Origin: CF-46 sp963760735
Lineage (GTDB): Bacteria; Chloroflexota; Limnocylindria; Limnocylindrales; CSP1-4
Reading direction: 5' to 3'
Assembly: GCA_963760735.1 (NCBI GenBank)
Contig: CAVXEB010000004.1
Coordinates: forward strand, 744,001-808,000
DNA: 64,000 nucleotides
In this document: piece by piece, positions 33,822 to 42,049 of the stretch
How positions within the stretch are numbered: position 1 is the first letter of the stretch
Layout: every line of letters starts with the position of its first letter
Notes under the pieces: generated by a model
What the model was told of the DNA's origin: nothing
The model's database searches: none
The model's input: only the letters and a program-made list of their open reading frames with translations
Translations under genes and position numbers: made by a program

Positions 33822-34286
33822 CTAGGCGATGCCGACGATCTTGTAGGTGAAGTCGCCCGCGGGCACCTTCACGAGGACCTTCTCGCCCTTCTTCTTGCCG
33901 AGGAGCGCTCGACCGACCGGACTCTCGTTGCTGATCCGGCCCTCGGTCGGCCTCGCCTCGGTCGAGCCGACGATCGTGAACGACTCCTCGCCGTCATTGC
34001 TCTCGACGGTCACCGTCGAGCCGATCTGTACGTGATCGGTCGAGTGGTTCTCGTCGATGATCGTCGCGTTCTTGATCAGAGCCTGGAGGGTCTGGATCCG
34101 GCCCTCGACGAACGCCTGCTCGTTCTTGGCGTCCTCGTACTCGGCGTTCTCCGAGAGGTCGCCGTGCTCCTTGGCGTCGTGGATGCGCTGGGCGACCTCG
34201 GGCCGCTTCACGCTCAGCATCTCGTCGAGCTCCGAGCGGAGCTTGTCGAGGCCGTCCTTGGAGAGATACGTGGGCTTGGTGTTCAT
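33822..34286 (-). CDS. greA: Transcription elongation factor GreA
   Basis: 154 residues, full length. The N-terminal coiled coil (YLSKDGLDKLRSELDEM to KNATIID) carries the acidic tip GDLSENAEYEDAK whose Asp and Glu reach into the RNA polymerase active site to trigger transcript cleavage. The C-terminal FKBP-like domain has GSTVTVE, ISNESPVGRALLGKKKG and DFTYKIVGI. First gene of the greA-lysS-serS group; its leader contains a terminator-like hairpin. Confidence 0.95.
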   Translation of the reverse strand: MNTKPTYLSKDGLDKLRSELDEMLSVKRPEVAQRIHDAKEHGDLSENAEYEDAKNEQAFVEGRIQTLQALIKNATIIDENHSTDHVQIGSTVTVESNDGEESFTIVGSTEARPTEGRISNESPVGRALLGKKKGEKVLVKVPAGDFTYKIVGIA

Positions 34287-34345
34287 CGTGCTGGGCGCCT
34301 CAGAGGCGGGTGACGGGACGCGAACGCCGCCGTCGGCGGGTTCGG

Positions 34346-34395
34346 AATAAAGGAAAGAACTCCAGGCTGCGCAACACGTTCGGCGCGCCTGAAGT
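34346..34395 (-). terminator. Terminator-like hairpin in the greA leader
   Basis: Minus strand: ACTTCAGGC-GCGC pairs with GCGC-A-GCCTGGAGT (34395-34359; one G-U and one bulged A, 10-nt loop), followed by the pyrimidine tract TTCTTTCCTTTATT. It begins about 7 nt after the predicted start of transcription and 60 nt before the greA ATG. Its place between promoter and gene suggests attenuation of greA. Confidence 0.65.
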
Positions 34396-34408
34396 TCGAC
34401 CGGCCGAC

Positions 34409-34437
34409 AGGGTAGCGCGGGCCGCTCCCAGTGTCAA
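34409..34437 (-). promoter_or_regulatory. Promoter of greA
   Basis: Minus strand: consensus -35 TTGACA (34437-34432), 17-bp spacer, -10 TACCCT (34414-34409). The transcript starts near 34402, giving a leader of about 115 nt. Confidence 0.78.
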
Positions 34438-34509
34438 AACGCGCGTGCCTTGCCGTGCTTGTCGCCGCCGATATGACCCAGAGTGCTATTTCCCGGCGTT
34501 CGGAGCGTG

Positions 34510-34585
34510 CAAGGGCCCGCGACCGACCGTGCGGAGCACGGCTGGGCGTGGATCGGCCGAAGTCTGGACCAATTCTGGGCCCTTG
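34510..34585. other. Structured inverted repeat between argR and greA
   Basis: CAAGGGCCC (34510-34518) and GGGCCCTTG (34577-34585) are exact inverted repeats enclosing a perfect inner hairpin CCGTGC-GGA-GCACGG (34527-34541). The 76-nt element lies about 65 nt beyond the argR stop, inside a 365-nt gene-free stretch (34287-34651) otherwise holding only the greA leader and promoter. It could be a terminator without U tract, a small structured RNA or a protein site; strand unknown. Confidence 0.45.
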
Positions 34586-34651
34586 AGGTCGCCGAAGGCC
34601 TGCGGGTAGCAGCCCGGATGATCTTCGGAACCGGAAGGGCCGCACGACCCC

Positions 34652-35116
34652 CTAACCGGCGAGCTCCCGGATCCGGGCCGCCGCCCGCTTCAGCGCCGGG
34701 CGGTCCGCGCAGGCCACGAACACCGTGTCGTCGCCGGCGATCGAGCCCGCCACCTCGGACCAGCGGGCGCGATCGAGCGCGGCGGCGATCGCGTGCGCGG
34801 AACCCGGGAGGGTCTTCACGACCAGCAGCTGTCCGGCCTCGTGGACCTCGACGGGGAGCTGGCGCAGGAGCGCCCGGAGCCGGTCCTCGCCGGACGTCTC
34901 CGCCTCGAGCAGCCGGGTCGGCAGCGCGTAGGCATGGGTCCCGTTCCGTGCCGCCTTGACCAGGCCCAGCTCGGCCACGTCTCGGGACATCGTCGCCTGA
35001 GTCGTGCTGAAGCCATGTTCGCGGAGGGCCGCCGCGAGCTCCTGCTGCGTCCGGATCGGGCGCGCGACGACGAGATCGCGGATCGCCCGCTGGCGGAGCT
35101 GCTTCATCACCTCCAT
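34652..35116 (-). CDS. argR: Arginine repressor
   Basis: 154 residues. N-terminal winged helix with RTQQELAAALREHGFSTTQATMSRD (positions about 22-46; TTQATMSRD is the recognition-helix region), then the oligomerisation/arginine-binding domain with TLPGSAHAIAAALDR and IAGDDTVFVAC (the GTxxGDDT-type arginine site). It should bind ARG boxes as a hexamer when arginine is plentiful; no arg genes are in the window. A TACGCT box 6 nt before the ATG suggests a leaderless transcript. Confidence 0.95.
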   Translation of the reverse strand: MEVMKQLRQRAIRDLVVARPIRTQQELAAALREHGFSTTQATMSRDVAELGLVKAARNGTHAYALPTRLLEAETSGEDRLRALLRQLPVEVHEAGQLLVVKTLPGSAHAIAAALDRARWSEVAGSIAGDDTVFVACADRPALKRAAARIRELAG

Positions 35117-35122
35117 CGGGCG

Positions 35123-35128
35123 AGCGTA
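35123..35128 (-). promoter_or_regulatory. -10 box giving a leaderless start for argR
   Basis: TACGCT on the minus strand, 6 nt before the ATG at 35116, between uppP and argR. No clear -35. Confidence 0.4.
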
Positions 35129-35141
35129 CCGGACGGACGGC

Positions 35142-35963
35142 TCAGCGGAGCCAGAAGACGAACACGATGGCCGCGAGCACGAGCCGGTAGGCGACGAAGA
35201 TGTCGGTGGTGTGCGTCTTCAGGTAACGGATCAGGAACGAGATCGCAAAGACGCCGAACCCGAACGACGCGACGAGTCCCACCACGAGCGGCGCGACCTC
35301 GACCTGGATCCCTGACCCTCGGACGACCTGCAGCACCTCGTACGCGGCGGCAGCCGCGGTGATCGGGGTCGCCATCAGGAAGCTGAACCGGGCCGCCTCG
35401 TCGCGACGGAGACCGGCGAACAGGCCGGCCGAGATCGAGATCCCCGACCGGCTGATGCCGGGGATCAATGCGAGCGTCTGGGCCGCCCCGATCCCGAAGG
35501 CGCTCCGGACCGGCAGCTCCGCCGACGACTTCGAGCGCGAGCCGCTGCGCTCGGCGACCCACAGGATCGCCGCACCCACGACGAGCATCGTGGCGACGAG
35601 GCCGATCTGCTCGCGGATGACGTTCTCGAGGTCATGGAGGACGAACCCGACGATCAGCGCCGGAACGGTGGCGACGGCCAGCAGGACCGCCAGCCGGCGA
35701 TCCGCGTCCCCGGCGGTCGACCGGTCCCTGAGCGTCGCGAAGAAGGCCGGCACGAGCCGTCGCCAGTCGCCCGAGAAGTAGAGCAGGAGCGCGGCGAGCG
35801 TCCCGATGTGGAGGATCACGCTGAACTCGAGCGAGGTCAGGAACGGATCGTCGATCCCGAGCAGGTACGGGACGATGATCAGGTGCCCGCTCGAGGAGAC
35901 CGGCAGGAACTCGGTGAGTCCCTGCACGATCCCCATGATCAGCGCCGCGACGAGTGCATCCAC
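35142..35963 (-). CDS. uppP: Undecaprenyl-diphosphatase (BacA/UppP)
   Basis: 273-residue integral membrane protein that dephosphorylates undecaprenyl pyrophosphate, recycling the cell-wall lipid carrier. The two signature loops are intact: QGLTEFLPVSSSGHL near the N-terminus and IPGISRSGISISAG (catalytic Ser/Arg) near residue 165. Seven or eight hydrophobic spans, and a short charged loop (ERSGSRSKSSAELPVRS) before the second motif. It follows hppA by 45 nt on the same strand. Confidence 0.95.
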   Translation of the reverse strand: MDALVAALIMGIVQGLTEFLPVSSSGHLIIVPYLLGIDDPFLTSLEFSVILHIGTLAALLLYFSGDWRRLVPAFFATLRDRSTAGDADRRLAVLLAVATVPALIVGFVLHDLENVIREQIGLVATMLVVGAAILWVAERSGSRSKSSAELPVRSAFGIGAAQTLALIPGISRSGISISAGLFAGLRRDEAARFSFLMATPITAAAAAYEVLQVVRGSGIQVEVAPLVVGLVASFGFGVFAISFLIRYLKTHTTDIFVAYRLVLAAIVFVFWLR

Positions 35964-36008
35964 GGCCGGGCCGCCCTCCTGTGACGATCCCGGACCGGGC
36001 CGCCTCGA

Positions 36009-38240
36009 CTACCGGATGAAGAGCGGGGCGAGCACGAGCGTGATCGTGGCCAGCAGCTTCACGAGGACGTGGAGGGACGGGCCGGCCGTGTCCTTGAACG
36101 GGTCGCCGACCGTGTCGCCCACGACCGCGGCCGCGTGCGCGACGGTCTTCTTGCCGATCACGTTGCCCTGGTCGTCCTTCAGGTTGCCCGACTCGATGTA
36201 CTTCTTCGCGTTGTCCCACGCGCCGCCGCCATTGTTCAGGACGGTGGCGAGCAGGACGCCCGAGATCGTCCCGACCATCAGCATCCCGGCCGCCGCCTCG
36301 GCGCCGAGGATCAGCCCGATCAGGATCGGAGTCGCGACGGCCACGAGGCCTGGCGCGACCATCTGGCGGAGCGCCGCGCGCGTCGTGATGTCGACGACGC
36401 GGGCGTAGTCCGGGCGGACGCTGTAATCCATGATCCCGGGCATCTCCCGGAACTGCCGGCGAACCTCGACGATGATCGCCTGGGCGGCGGTGCCGACGGC
36501 CCGGATCGCGAGGCTCGAGAAGAAGTAGACGAGCATCGCCGCGATCAGGCCCGCGATGAACACCGAGACGTTGGCGAGGTTGACCGCGTTCAGGAGCTCG
36601 GCTCCCGGAATGCCGGCCTCGAGCCGGCGCCCCTGGATGACGTTGATCTTGTCGATGTAGGCGGAGAACAGGAGGAACGCGGCGAGCGACGCGGAGGCGA
36701 TCGCATAGCCCTTCGTCAGGGCCTTCGTCGTGTTGCCGACCGCGTCGAGGCGGTCGGTGATCTCGCGGGCGCTCGCCTCGGCACGGCTGAACTCGGCGAT
36801 CCCACCGGCGTTGTCGGTGATCGGACCGAAGGTGTCCATCGCGAGGATGTAGGCGGTGGTCATCAGCATGCCCATCGTCGCGACGGCCGTCCCGAAGATG
36901 CCGCCGACGTTGCGACCGTCGGAGCTGATGAGCCCGGCCTGCTCGCCCAGCCAGTGGCTGGCGAACAGGGCGATGGAAATGGTGATCGCGGTGACGGCGG
37001 TCGTTTCGAAGCCGACGGCGGTGCCGGCGATGATGTTCGTGGCCGGACCGGTCTTCGAGGCCTCCGCGATTTCCCGGACGGGTCGGAACGTGCCGGACGT
37101 GTAGTACTGGGTGATGTAGACGAAGGCGACGCTCGTCGCCAGACCGACGATGCCGGCGGCGAAGAAGTAGACCCACGTCGGGAAGCCGCCGACGCCGGTC
37201 GCGCCGTTGGTCTGCATCATCACGTAGGTCGTGATCCCGAGGCCGACCACCGACAACAGGGTCGTGGCCCAGTAGCCGCGGTTGAGGATGTTCAACGGGT
37301 CCTCGGTCTCCTTGCCGCGGACGAAGAAGATCGCCACGATCGTTGCGAGGAGCCCGAAGGCGCGGACGACGAGGGGGAAGAAGATCCAGGCGGTCGGGTG
37401 CGGCCAGTGGAGCTGGGTCGCGATCCCGAACGCGGCAACCCCGAGGATCATCGCGCCGATGTTCTCGGCGGCGGTGGACTCGAACAGGTCCGCCCCGCGG
37501 CCGGCGCAGTCACCGACGTTGTCGCCCACGAGGTCCGCGATGACGGCCGCGTTCCGCGGGTCGTCCTCGGGGATGCCGGCCTCGACCTTGCCGACGAGGT
37601 CGGAGCCGACATCGGCGGCCTTGGTGTAGATGCCGCCGCCGAGCTGTGCGAACAGCGCGACGAACGACGCGCCGAAGCCATACCCGACGATCAGGAACGG
37701 CGCCTGGGCGACCGCCTTGGGATCGTCGGACAGGCCGCCGAAGGCGGCGAACATCAGGTACACGCCGAGGAGGGACAGGGACACCACGAGGAAGCCCGAC
37801 ACGGCCCCGCCACGCATGGCGACCTGGACGGCCTCGACAAGCGAGCGGCGGGCGGCCGAGGCGGTCCGGACGTTCGAACGGACCGCGACGAACATGCCGA
37901 TGATGCCGGCCGCCATCGAGCACAGCGCACCGACGAAGAACGCCACGGCGGTCCGCCAGCCGAGATCCGCGCCGTAGACCGAGGTGTCGGCGACGGCCTG
38001 TGTCTCGAAGGCCGAGATCAGCGCGAAGACGCCGATCGCGCCGACGATCGCGAGGACGAAGATCGTCGAATACTGGCGGCGGATGAAGGCGACCGCGCCC
38101 TCGTAGATCGTCCCGGCGACGTCCTGCATCTCCTTCGTGCCGGTGTCGTGGCTCAGTACGTCGCGCGCCAGGTAGATCGCGAAGAGGATGGCGATCACGC
38201 CCGCAGGCAGGATGATCAGCTGGAGCGTTTCAGCGCTCAT
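36009..38240 (-). CDS. hppA: Membrane-bound H+-translocating pyrophosphatase, K+-independent type
   Basis: 743 residues, about 16 membrane spans. Couples pyrophosphate hydrolysis to proton export. Active-site motifs: YTKAADVGSDLVGKVEAGIPEDDPRNAAVIADLVGDNVGDCAG region (positions about 205-250; key DVGSDLVGK and DNVGDCAGRGAD), DTFGPITDNAGGIAE, and the C-terminal DTVGDPFKDTAGP. In GNTTKALTKG a Lys occupies the site that marks K+-independent H+ pumps; Na+ or K+-dependent members have Ala there. Pyrophosphate from the biosynthetic reactions would be the fuel. Confidence 0.95.
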   Translation of the reverse strand: MSAETLQLIILPAGVIAILFAIYLARDVLSHDTGTKEMQDVAGTIYEGAVAFIRRQYSTIFVLAIVGAIGVFALISAFETQAVADTSVYGADLGWRTAVAFFVGALCSMAAGIIGMFVAVRSNVRTASAARRSLVEAVQVAMRGGAVSGFLVVSLSLLGVYLMFAAFGGLSDDPKAVAQAPFLIVGYGFGASFVALFAQLGGGIYTKAADVGSDLVGKVEAGIPEDDPRNAAVIADLVGDNVGDCAGRGADLFESTAAENIGAMILGVAAFGIATQLHWPHPTAWIFFPLVVRAFGLLATIVAIFFVRGKETEDPLNILNRGYWATTLLSVVGLGITTYVMMQTNGATGVGGFPTWVYFFAAGIVGLATSVAFVYITQYYTSGTFRPVREIAEASKTGPATNIIAGTAVGFETTAVTAITISIALFASHWLGEQAGLISSDGRNVGGIFGTAVATMGMLMTTAYILAMDTFGPITDNAGGIAEFSRAEASAREITDRLDAVGNTTKALTKGYAIASASLAAFLLFSAYIDKINVIQGRRLEAGIPGAELLNAVNLANVSVFIAGLIAAMLVYFFSSLAIRAVGTAAQAIIVEVRRQFREMPGIMDYSVRPDYARVVDITTRAALRQMVAPGLVAVATPILIGLILGAEAAAGMLMVGTISGVLLATVLNNGGGAWDNAKKYIESGNLKDDQGNVIGKKTVAHAAAVVGDTVGDPFKDTAGPSLHVLVKLLATITLVLAPLFIR

Positions 38241-38366
38241 CAGGGCTCGGGTTCCTCCACTCTCGCTGGTGCCCGGGACGGAGGATCGCGCAGCGGATCC
38301 AGCGCCTCGTTCCGGGGATCAGGGCACACCGGCTTCGCACGCGGGTTCGGCGAACGGGCCGCCGGG

Positions 38367-38376
38367 AGTGTAGCAA
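38367..38376 (-). promoter_or_regulatory. Extended -10 promoter element of hppA
   Basis: TTGCTACACT on the minus strand (TGC followed by -10 TACACT), 127 nt before the hppA ATG, in the 296-nt divergent gap 38241-38536. No convincing -35. The rest of that gap shows nothing else I recognise apart from the lepB promoter. Confidence 0.45.
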
Positions 38377-38498
38377 AAGACCGGCCGCCGGACGCCGCCG
38401 AACCCGGGACGATCGGCCCGGTGCAGCGGGCGCGCCGTCCGTCGATCATCCGCATCGTGACCAACCGACGCGCCGCGGGCCCGACCGGCCCCGCACCG

Positions 38499-38504
38499 TA
38501 TACT
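38499..38504 (+). promoter_or_regulatory. -10 box of lepB
   Basis: TATACT, 32 nt before the lepB GTG. A GTG 9 nt downstream of the box opens an 8-codon frame (38514-38540) whose TGA overlaps the lepB start. Confidence 0.5.
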
Positions 38505-38536
38505 CCCGGACTTGTGACCAGCACCTCCCCCGCCTC

Positions 38537-39133
38537 GTGACGAGGCGGCCCGCCTTCGGCTGTCTTCTGGAGATCGTCGAGACCCTCGTCCTGACCCTGA
38601 TCATCTTCTGGGTCATCCAGTCGTTCATCGCCCAGCCGTACCGTGTCCAGCAGCAATCGATGGAGCACACGCTCGAGCCGGACCAGTACGTTCTCGTCGA
38701 CAAGCTGACGCCGCGGTTCGACACCTACAAGCGGGGCGATATCGTCGTGTTCAACCCGCCGGCGAACTGGGTCCAGCAGCAGGGCCAGCCGTACATCAAG
38801 CGGGTGATCGGTGTCGGCGGCGACACCGTCGAGCTCAAGGACGGGGCCGTGTACGTGAACGGGACGAAGCTGAACGAGCCATACGTCTACGCGGACGAGG
38901 ACGGGAAGCCCCAGCCAACCGTCGACCTCATCGGTGCCACGAAGTGGGTGGTCCCGACCGGCGAGCTGTTCCTCATGGGCGACCATCGGGCCAACTCGGC
39001 CGACTCCCGCGAGTTCGGGCCGGTCGACCTCGGCGCGGTCATCGGCCGCGCCTGGCTGCGGTACTGGCCGGTCAACACCTTCGAGATCATCCCGACCCCG
39101 TCTCACCCGGAGCTCGCGACCCCGGCCCCGTGA
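38537..39133 (+). CDS. lepB: Signal peptidase I
   Basis: 198 residues from a GTG. An N-terminal span (VETLVLTLIIFWVIQSFIA) precedes the catalytic Ser in QQQSMEHTLEPDQYVLVDKL, the catalytic Lys in YIKRVIGVGGDTVEL, and box E GDHRANSADSREFG. It removes signal peptides from exported pre-proteins at the outer face of the membrane. No ribosome site is visible before the GTG; a short upstream frame ending at it may couple translation. A membrane-protein gene follows after 25 nt. Confidence 0.94.
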   Translation: MTRRPAFGCLLEIVETLVLTLIIFWVIQSFIAQPYRVQQQSMEHTLEPDQYVLVDKLTPRFDTYKRGDIVVFNPPANWVQQQGQPYIKRVIGVGGDTVELKDGAVYVNGTKLNEPYVYADEDGKPQPTVDLIGATKWVVPTGELFLMGDHRANSADSREFGPVDLGAVIGRAWLRYWPVNTFEIIPTPSHPELATPAP

Positions 39134-39158
39134 ACGCCCGGTTGGACCGGAGCGCGTC

Positions 39159-39845
39159 GTGAACCCCGCCCTGGCGGGGATCGCCGTCATCGTCATCGCG
39201 GGCGCCGTCCTGGCCGTCTCGGCGCGCGATCCGCGGGCAACGGTCCTGGGGCTCCTCGTCGTCCTCCTCGCCTCGCCGCTCGTGGCGTCGCCGTGGCCGG
39301 CCCCCCTGCCGATCCTCGCCCGGGTCGCGGCGGCGCTGCTCGCGACGCGACTCCTGCTCGTCGGGATCCGGGGCGAGGTCGGCGAGTCCACCGGGTCGCG
39401 AATTGGCTGGCCGGCCGAGGCCCTCATCGCCGCTGCCGCCGCGGTCGCGGGGTTCGGCAGTCACGGACTCGGGGCGCCGGCGCTCGGCCCGGCCGAGGCG
39501 CAGGCCGCCGGATTCGCCCTCGGCGCCCTCGCGGCGGCGCCGCTCTTCGTCGGGCGCGACGCGCTCCGGCTCGGCGTCGGGGCGGTCCTGCTCCTCCAGT
39601 CGGCGATCCTCGTCCGGCAGGCCCTCGACGCCCCGGCGACGGACGCGGAGCAGCTCGTCCTCGCCCTCTTCACGATCGCCCTCGGCGGAGCGGTCGCGGT
39701 CATCGCGACGGCCGCGCGAGCCGCCGGCGGCCTCGGCGTCGTCGACCAGGCCGGACCCGACGGGACGCGGCGGGTGCGCCGCCCGGACGCCCATCGCCCC
39801 ACCGACCGCGAGCTCGAGCGCGATCGGGCCGAGGGCCGCCAATGA
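39159..39845 (+). CDS. NuoK/HyfE-like membrane protein
   Basis: 228 residues, starting at a GTG 25 nt after lepB, with six or seven hydrophobic segments. The second half (LRLGVGAVLLLQSAILVRQAL, then AEQLVLALFTIALGGAVAVIATAA) resembles the NuoK/MrpC/HyfE fold (GLELLLN...QALVLTAIVIG.A). The conserved membrane Glu of that motif is Ala here. A charged C-terminal tail follows (RPDAHRPTDRELERDRAEG). Overlaps the NuoN-like gene as ATGA, so the two are likely a complex. The assignment rests on resemblance and on the partner. Confidence 0.6.
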   Translation: MNPALAGIAVIVIAGAVLAVSARDPRATVLGLLVVLLASPLVASPWPAPLPILARVAAALLATRLLLVGIRGEVGESTGSRIGWPAEALIAAAAAVAGFGSHGLGAPALGPAEAQAAGFALGALAAAPLFVGRDALRLGVGAVLLLQSAILVRQALDAPATDAEQLVLALFTIALGGAVAVIATAARAAGGLGVVDQAGPDGTRRVRRPDAHRPTDRELERDRAEGRQ

Positions 39846-41566
39846 CGGTCGTCCCGTTCCTCGTGGTCGCGGCCGCGGCCGGAACGGCGTCGCTGCTGGC
39901 CCGGCACCTGCGTGGCTGGTCGACCGCGATCGCGGTGTTCGGGCTGATCGTCATGGTTGCGACGGCCACGGCCATGGGCTCGACCGCATCCGTCGAGATC
40001 GGTGGCTCGCGGCTGGATTCCTCGGACTGGCTGCGCCTGTACGCGATCCTCGGCAGCCTCGTCGGGCTGCTGCTGGTCCTCGTCGACGTGACCGCGGTCC
40101 ACGAGCCGGACGCACCGGGGGTGATCGTCCTCGGACTCGGTGCAGCCGTGCTCGCGCTGTCGCTGCCGGATCCCGGCATCGCGGTCGTCGCGGCCACGGC
40201 CGGCGGTCTGGCCGGGATCCTCGTCGCGGCCCCGGTCGGCGCCGCGGCCCGTGCGGCATTCGTCGGCACGCGCGAGCTCCGGGCGCTCGCAATCGCCGGT
40301 TCGCTGGCGATCCTCGCCACGGCCTGGCTGGCCCGGCCGCTCGGCGACCTGGTCTCGGCTCCGGCCGTGTTCGGAGCTGCCTACCTCGCGTTCGCGACCG
40401 CGGTCGCGATCCGCTTCGGGGCGATCCCCTTCCACCTCTGGGCGGCACGGGTCGCCGACGCCGCCCCGGGCGTCGCACTGCCGCTCCTCATGGCCTGGGG
40501 TCCCGCGGCGTTCGCCGCGGTCGCGCTCGTCTGGATCGACCAGTCGGTCGCGCCGCTCGTCCTGCCCTTCGACGCGGAACGGGCCCTGATCGCGACGGTC
40601 GGCGTCCTGAGCATCGTGTTCGGCCTCGTGGCCGCCCTCGTCCAGGACGACCTCGAGCACGTCGTCGGCTACACGATCGTCGCCGACGCCGGGTTCGTCG
40701 TGCTCGGCCTCGCCGTCCTCGACCCGGCGATCTGGGAGCCGGTCCGGACCTGGCTGCTGATCTTCGTGGTTGCCCGGAGCGCGCTGGCGGCGTGGGTCGT
40801 GGCCCTCCACGGTGGGTTCGAGACCCGCCGGCTGCCGCAGATCGGCGGCTGGGCCCGACGGGCACCCGTGCTCGCGATCGGCCTCGTTGCGATCGCGATC
40901 GCCACGATCGGCTGGCCCGGGCTGAGCGTGTGGGAGGTGCGGGCCACCATCGCCGACCTGGCCCTGCCGGGCGTCCTCGCCGTCATCGTCACGATCGCCC
41001 CGCTCGGCGGCCTCGTCGTCTACGGCCGGATCCTCGCGATCGGCCTCCAGCCGGAGAGCCAGCACGTCAAGACCGGCCGCGGCGAGCGGCCGTCGTGGCC
41101 GGCGCCGCTGCCGAACCGCCCGATGGTCGGGCGGAGCCCGGTCGAGCGCGGGTTCGAGAAAGCCGGCCACGCCGCCGGCGGCATGCTCGATGTCGCGTGG
41201 CTGCTCCCGGCTGCCATCCGGCGCAATCGGATGGGTCTCGCGTCCCTCGCGGTGCTCGTCCTCGCGGGGTTGTCGATCACGGTCTCGGCCGGCGGGTTCG
41301 GCGTGCCGGCGGCTGCGCGGGCCGTCCCGGCGCTCGTCGAGCCCGGGCCGGGTCAGCCGACCGAGCCGAACGAGACGCCCGGGCCGTCGCCGTCGGCGCT
41401 CGAGAGCTTCGCGCCGGTCGATTCGGCCGCGCCGAGTGCCGGACCCGAGGGATCCGCCGAGGTCAGCTTCGAACCGGTGGGTTCCGAGCCGGCGGGATCC
41501 GGGGCGGTCGAGAGCGAACCCGCGAGCGCCGCGCCGGGCGAGCCGTCCGGCTCAGCCGCACCCTGA
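39842..41566 (+). CDS. NuoN/MrpD-like proton-conducting transporter subunit
   Basis: 574 residues, about 13 spans. The central part matches the antiporter-like subunits of complex I and Mrp antiporters: AIRFGAIPFHLWAARVADAAPG (TM7 region; positions about 192-213) and LVQDDLEHVVGYTIVADAGFVVLG. The TM7 Lys normally found in K...FPFH.W is Arg here, and the later Lys/His positions differ, so proton transfer may be altered or lost. The last 90 residues are a Pro/Ser/Glu/Ala-rich extramembrane tail without parallel in NuoN. Start ATG overlaps the NuoK-like stop. No other nuo genes are adjacent. Confidence 0.78.
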   Translation: MTVVPFLVVAAAAGTASLLARHLRGWSTAIAVFGLIVMVATATAMGSTASVEIGGSRLDSSDWLRLYAILGSLVGLLLVLVDVTAVHEPDAPGVIVLGLGAAVLALSLPDPGIAVVAATAGGLAGILVAAPVGAAARAAFVGTRELRALAIAGSLAILATAWLARPLGDLVSAPAVFGAAYLAFATAVAIRFGAIPFHLWAARVADAAPGVALPLLMAWGPAAFAAVALVWIDQSVAPLVLPFDAERALIATVGVLSIVFGLVAALVQDDLEHVVGYTIVADAGFVVLGLAVLDPAIWEPVRTWLLIFVVARSALAAWVVALHGGFETRRLPQIGGWARRAPVLAIGLVAIAIATIGWPGLSVWEVRATIADLALPGVLAVIVTIAPLGGLVVYGRILAIGLQPESQHVKTGRGERPSWPAPLPNRPMVGRSPVERGFEKAGHAAGGMLDVAWLLPAAIRRNRMGLASLAVLVLAGLSITVSAGGFGVPAAARAVPALVEPGPGQPTEPNETPGPSPSALESFAPVDSAAPSAGPEGSAEVSFEPVGSEPAGSGAVESEPASAAPGEPSGSAAP

Positions 41567-41587
41567 CCTCCGCGGGCCGGATGGCGG

Positions 41588-42049
41588 TCAGTCCTCGGGC
41601 GCGAGCACCCAGCGGTCGACCTCGCGGTCGTAGGCGAGGAGCTCGTCGGGCCGGAACCAGAGCGCGACCTCGGAGGAAGCCGTCTCGACGCTGTCCGACG
41701 CGTGGACCAGGTTCTGGGCGGTCTCGAGCGCGAAGTCGCCGCGGATCGAGCCCGGCGCGGCCTCGTGCGGCCGGGTGGCCCCGTTCATCGCCCGGACGAC
41801 GGCGATCGCGTTCGGGCCCTCGAGAACGGCCGCGACGAGCGGCGCGCTCGTGATGAAGTCGACGAGCCCGCCGAAGAACGGCTTCTCGCGGTGGACGTCG
41901 TAGTGCCGCTCCGCGAGGTCACGGGAGACCTCGATCAGCTTCAGGCCCACGAGCTTCAAGCCGCGGTCCTCGTAGCGGGCGAGGATCCGGCCGGTCAGCA
42001 GGCGCTGGACGCCGTCGGGCTTGATCAGGACGAGGGTGCGTTCGTTCAC
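41588..42049 (-). CDS. ndk: Nucleoside-diphosphate kinase
   Basis: 153 residues. Transfers the gamma-phosphate between nucleoside triphosphates and diphosphates via a phospho-His. TLVLIKPDGVQR opens the protein, HYDVHREKPFF, AMNGATRPHEAAPGSIRGDFA and NLVHASDSVETA (catalytic His) follow. GTG start with a perfect AGGAGG 5 nt before it, overlapping the upstream gene's stop (GTGA). Confidence 0.95.
   Translation of the reverse strand: MNERTLVLIKPDGVQRLLTGRILARYEDRGLKLVGLKLIEVSRDLAERHYDVHREKPFFGGLVDFITSAPLVAAVLEGPNAIAVVRAMNGATRPHEAAPGSIRGDFALETAQNLVHASDSVETASSEVALWFRPDELLAYDREVDRWVLAPED

Noticed and set aside
36069..38540. An 823-codon + strand frame opposite hppA
   Set aside because: It is the antisense shadow of a fully canonical pyrophosphatase; the predicted protein is highly charged and motif-free.
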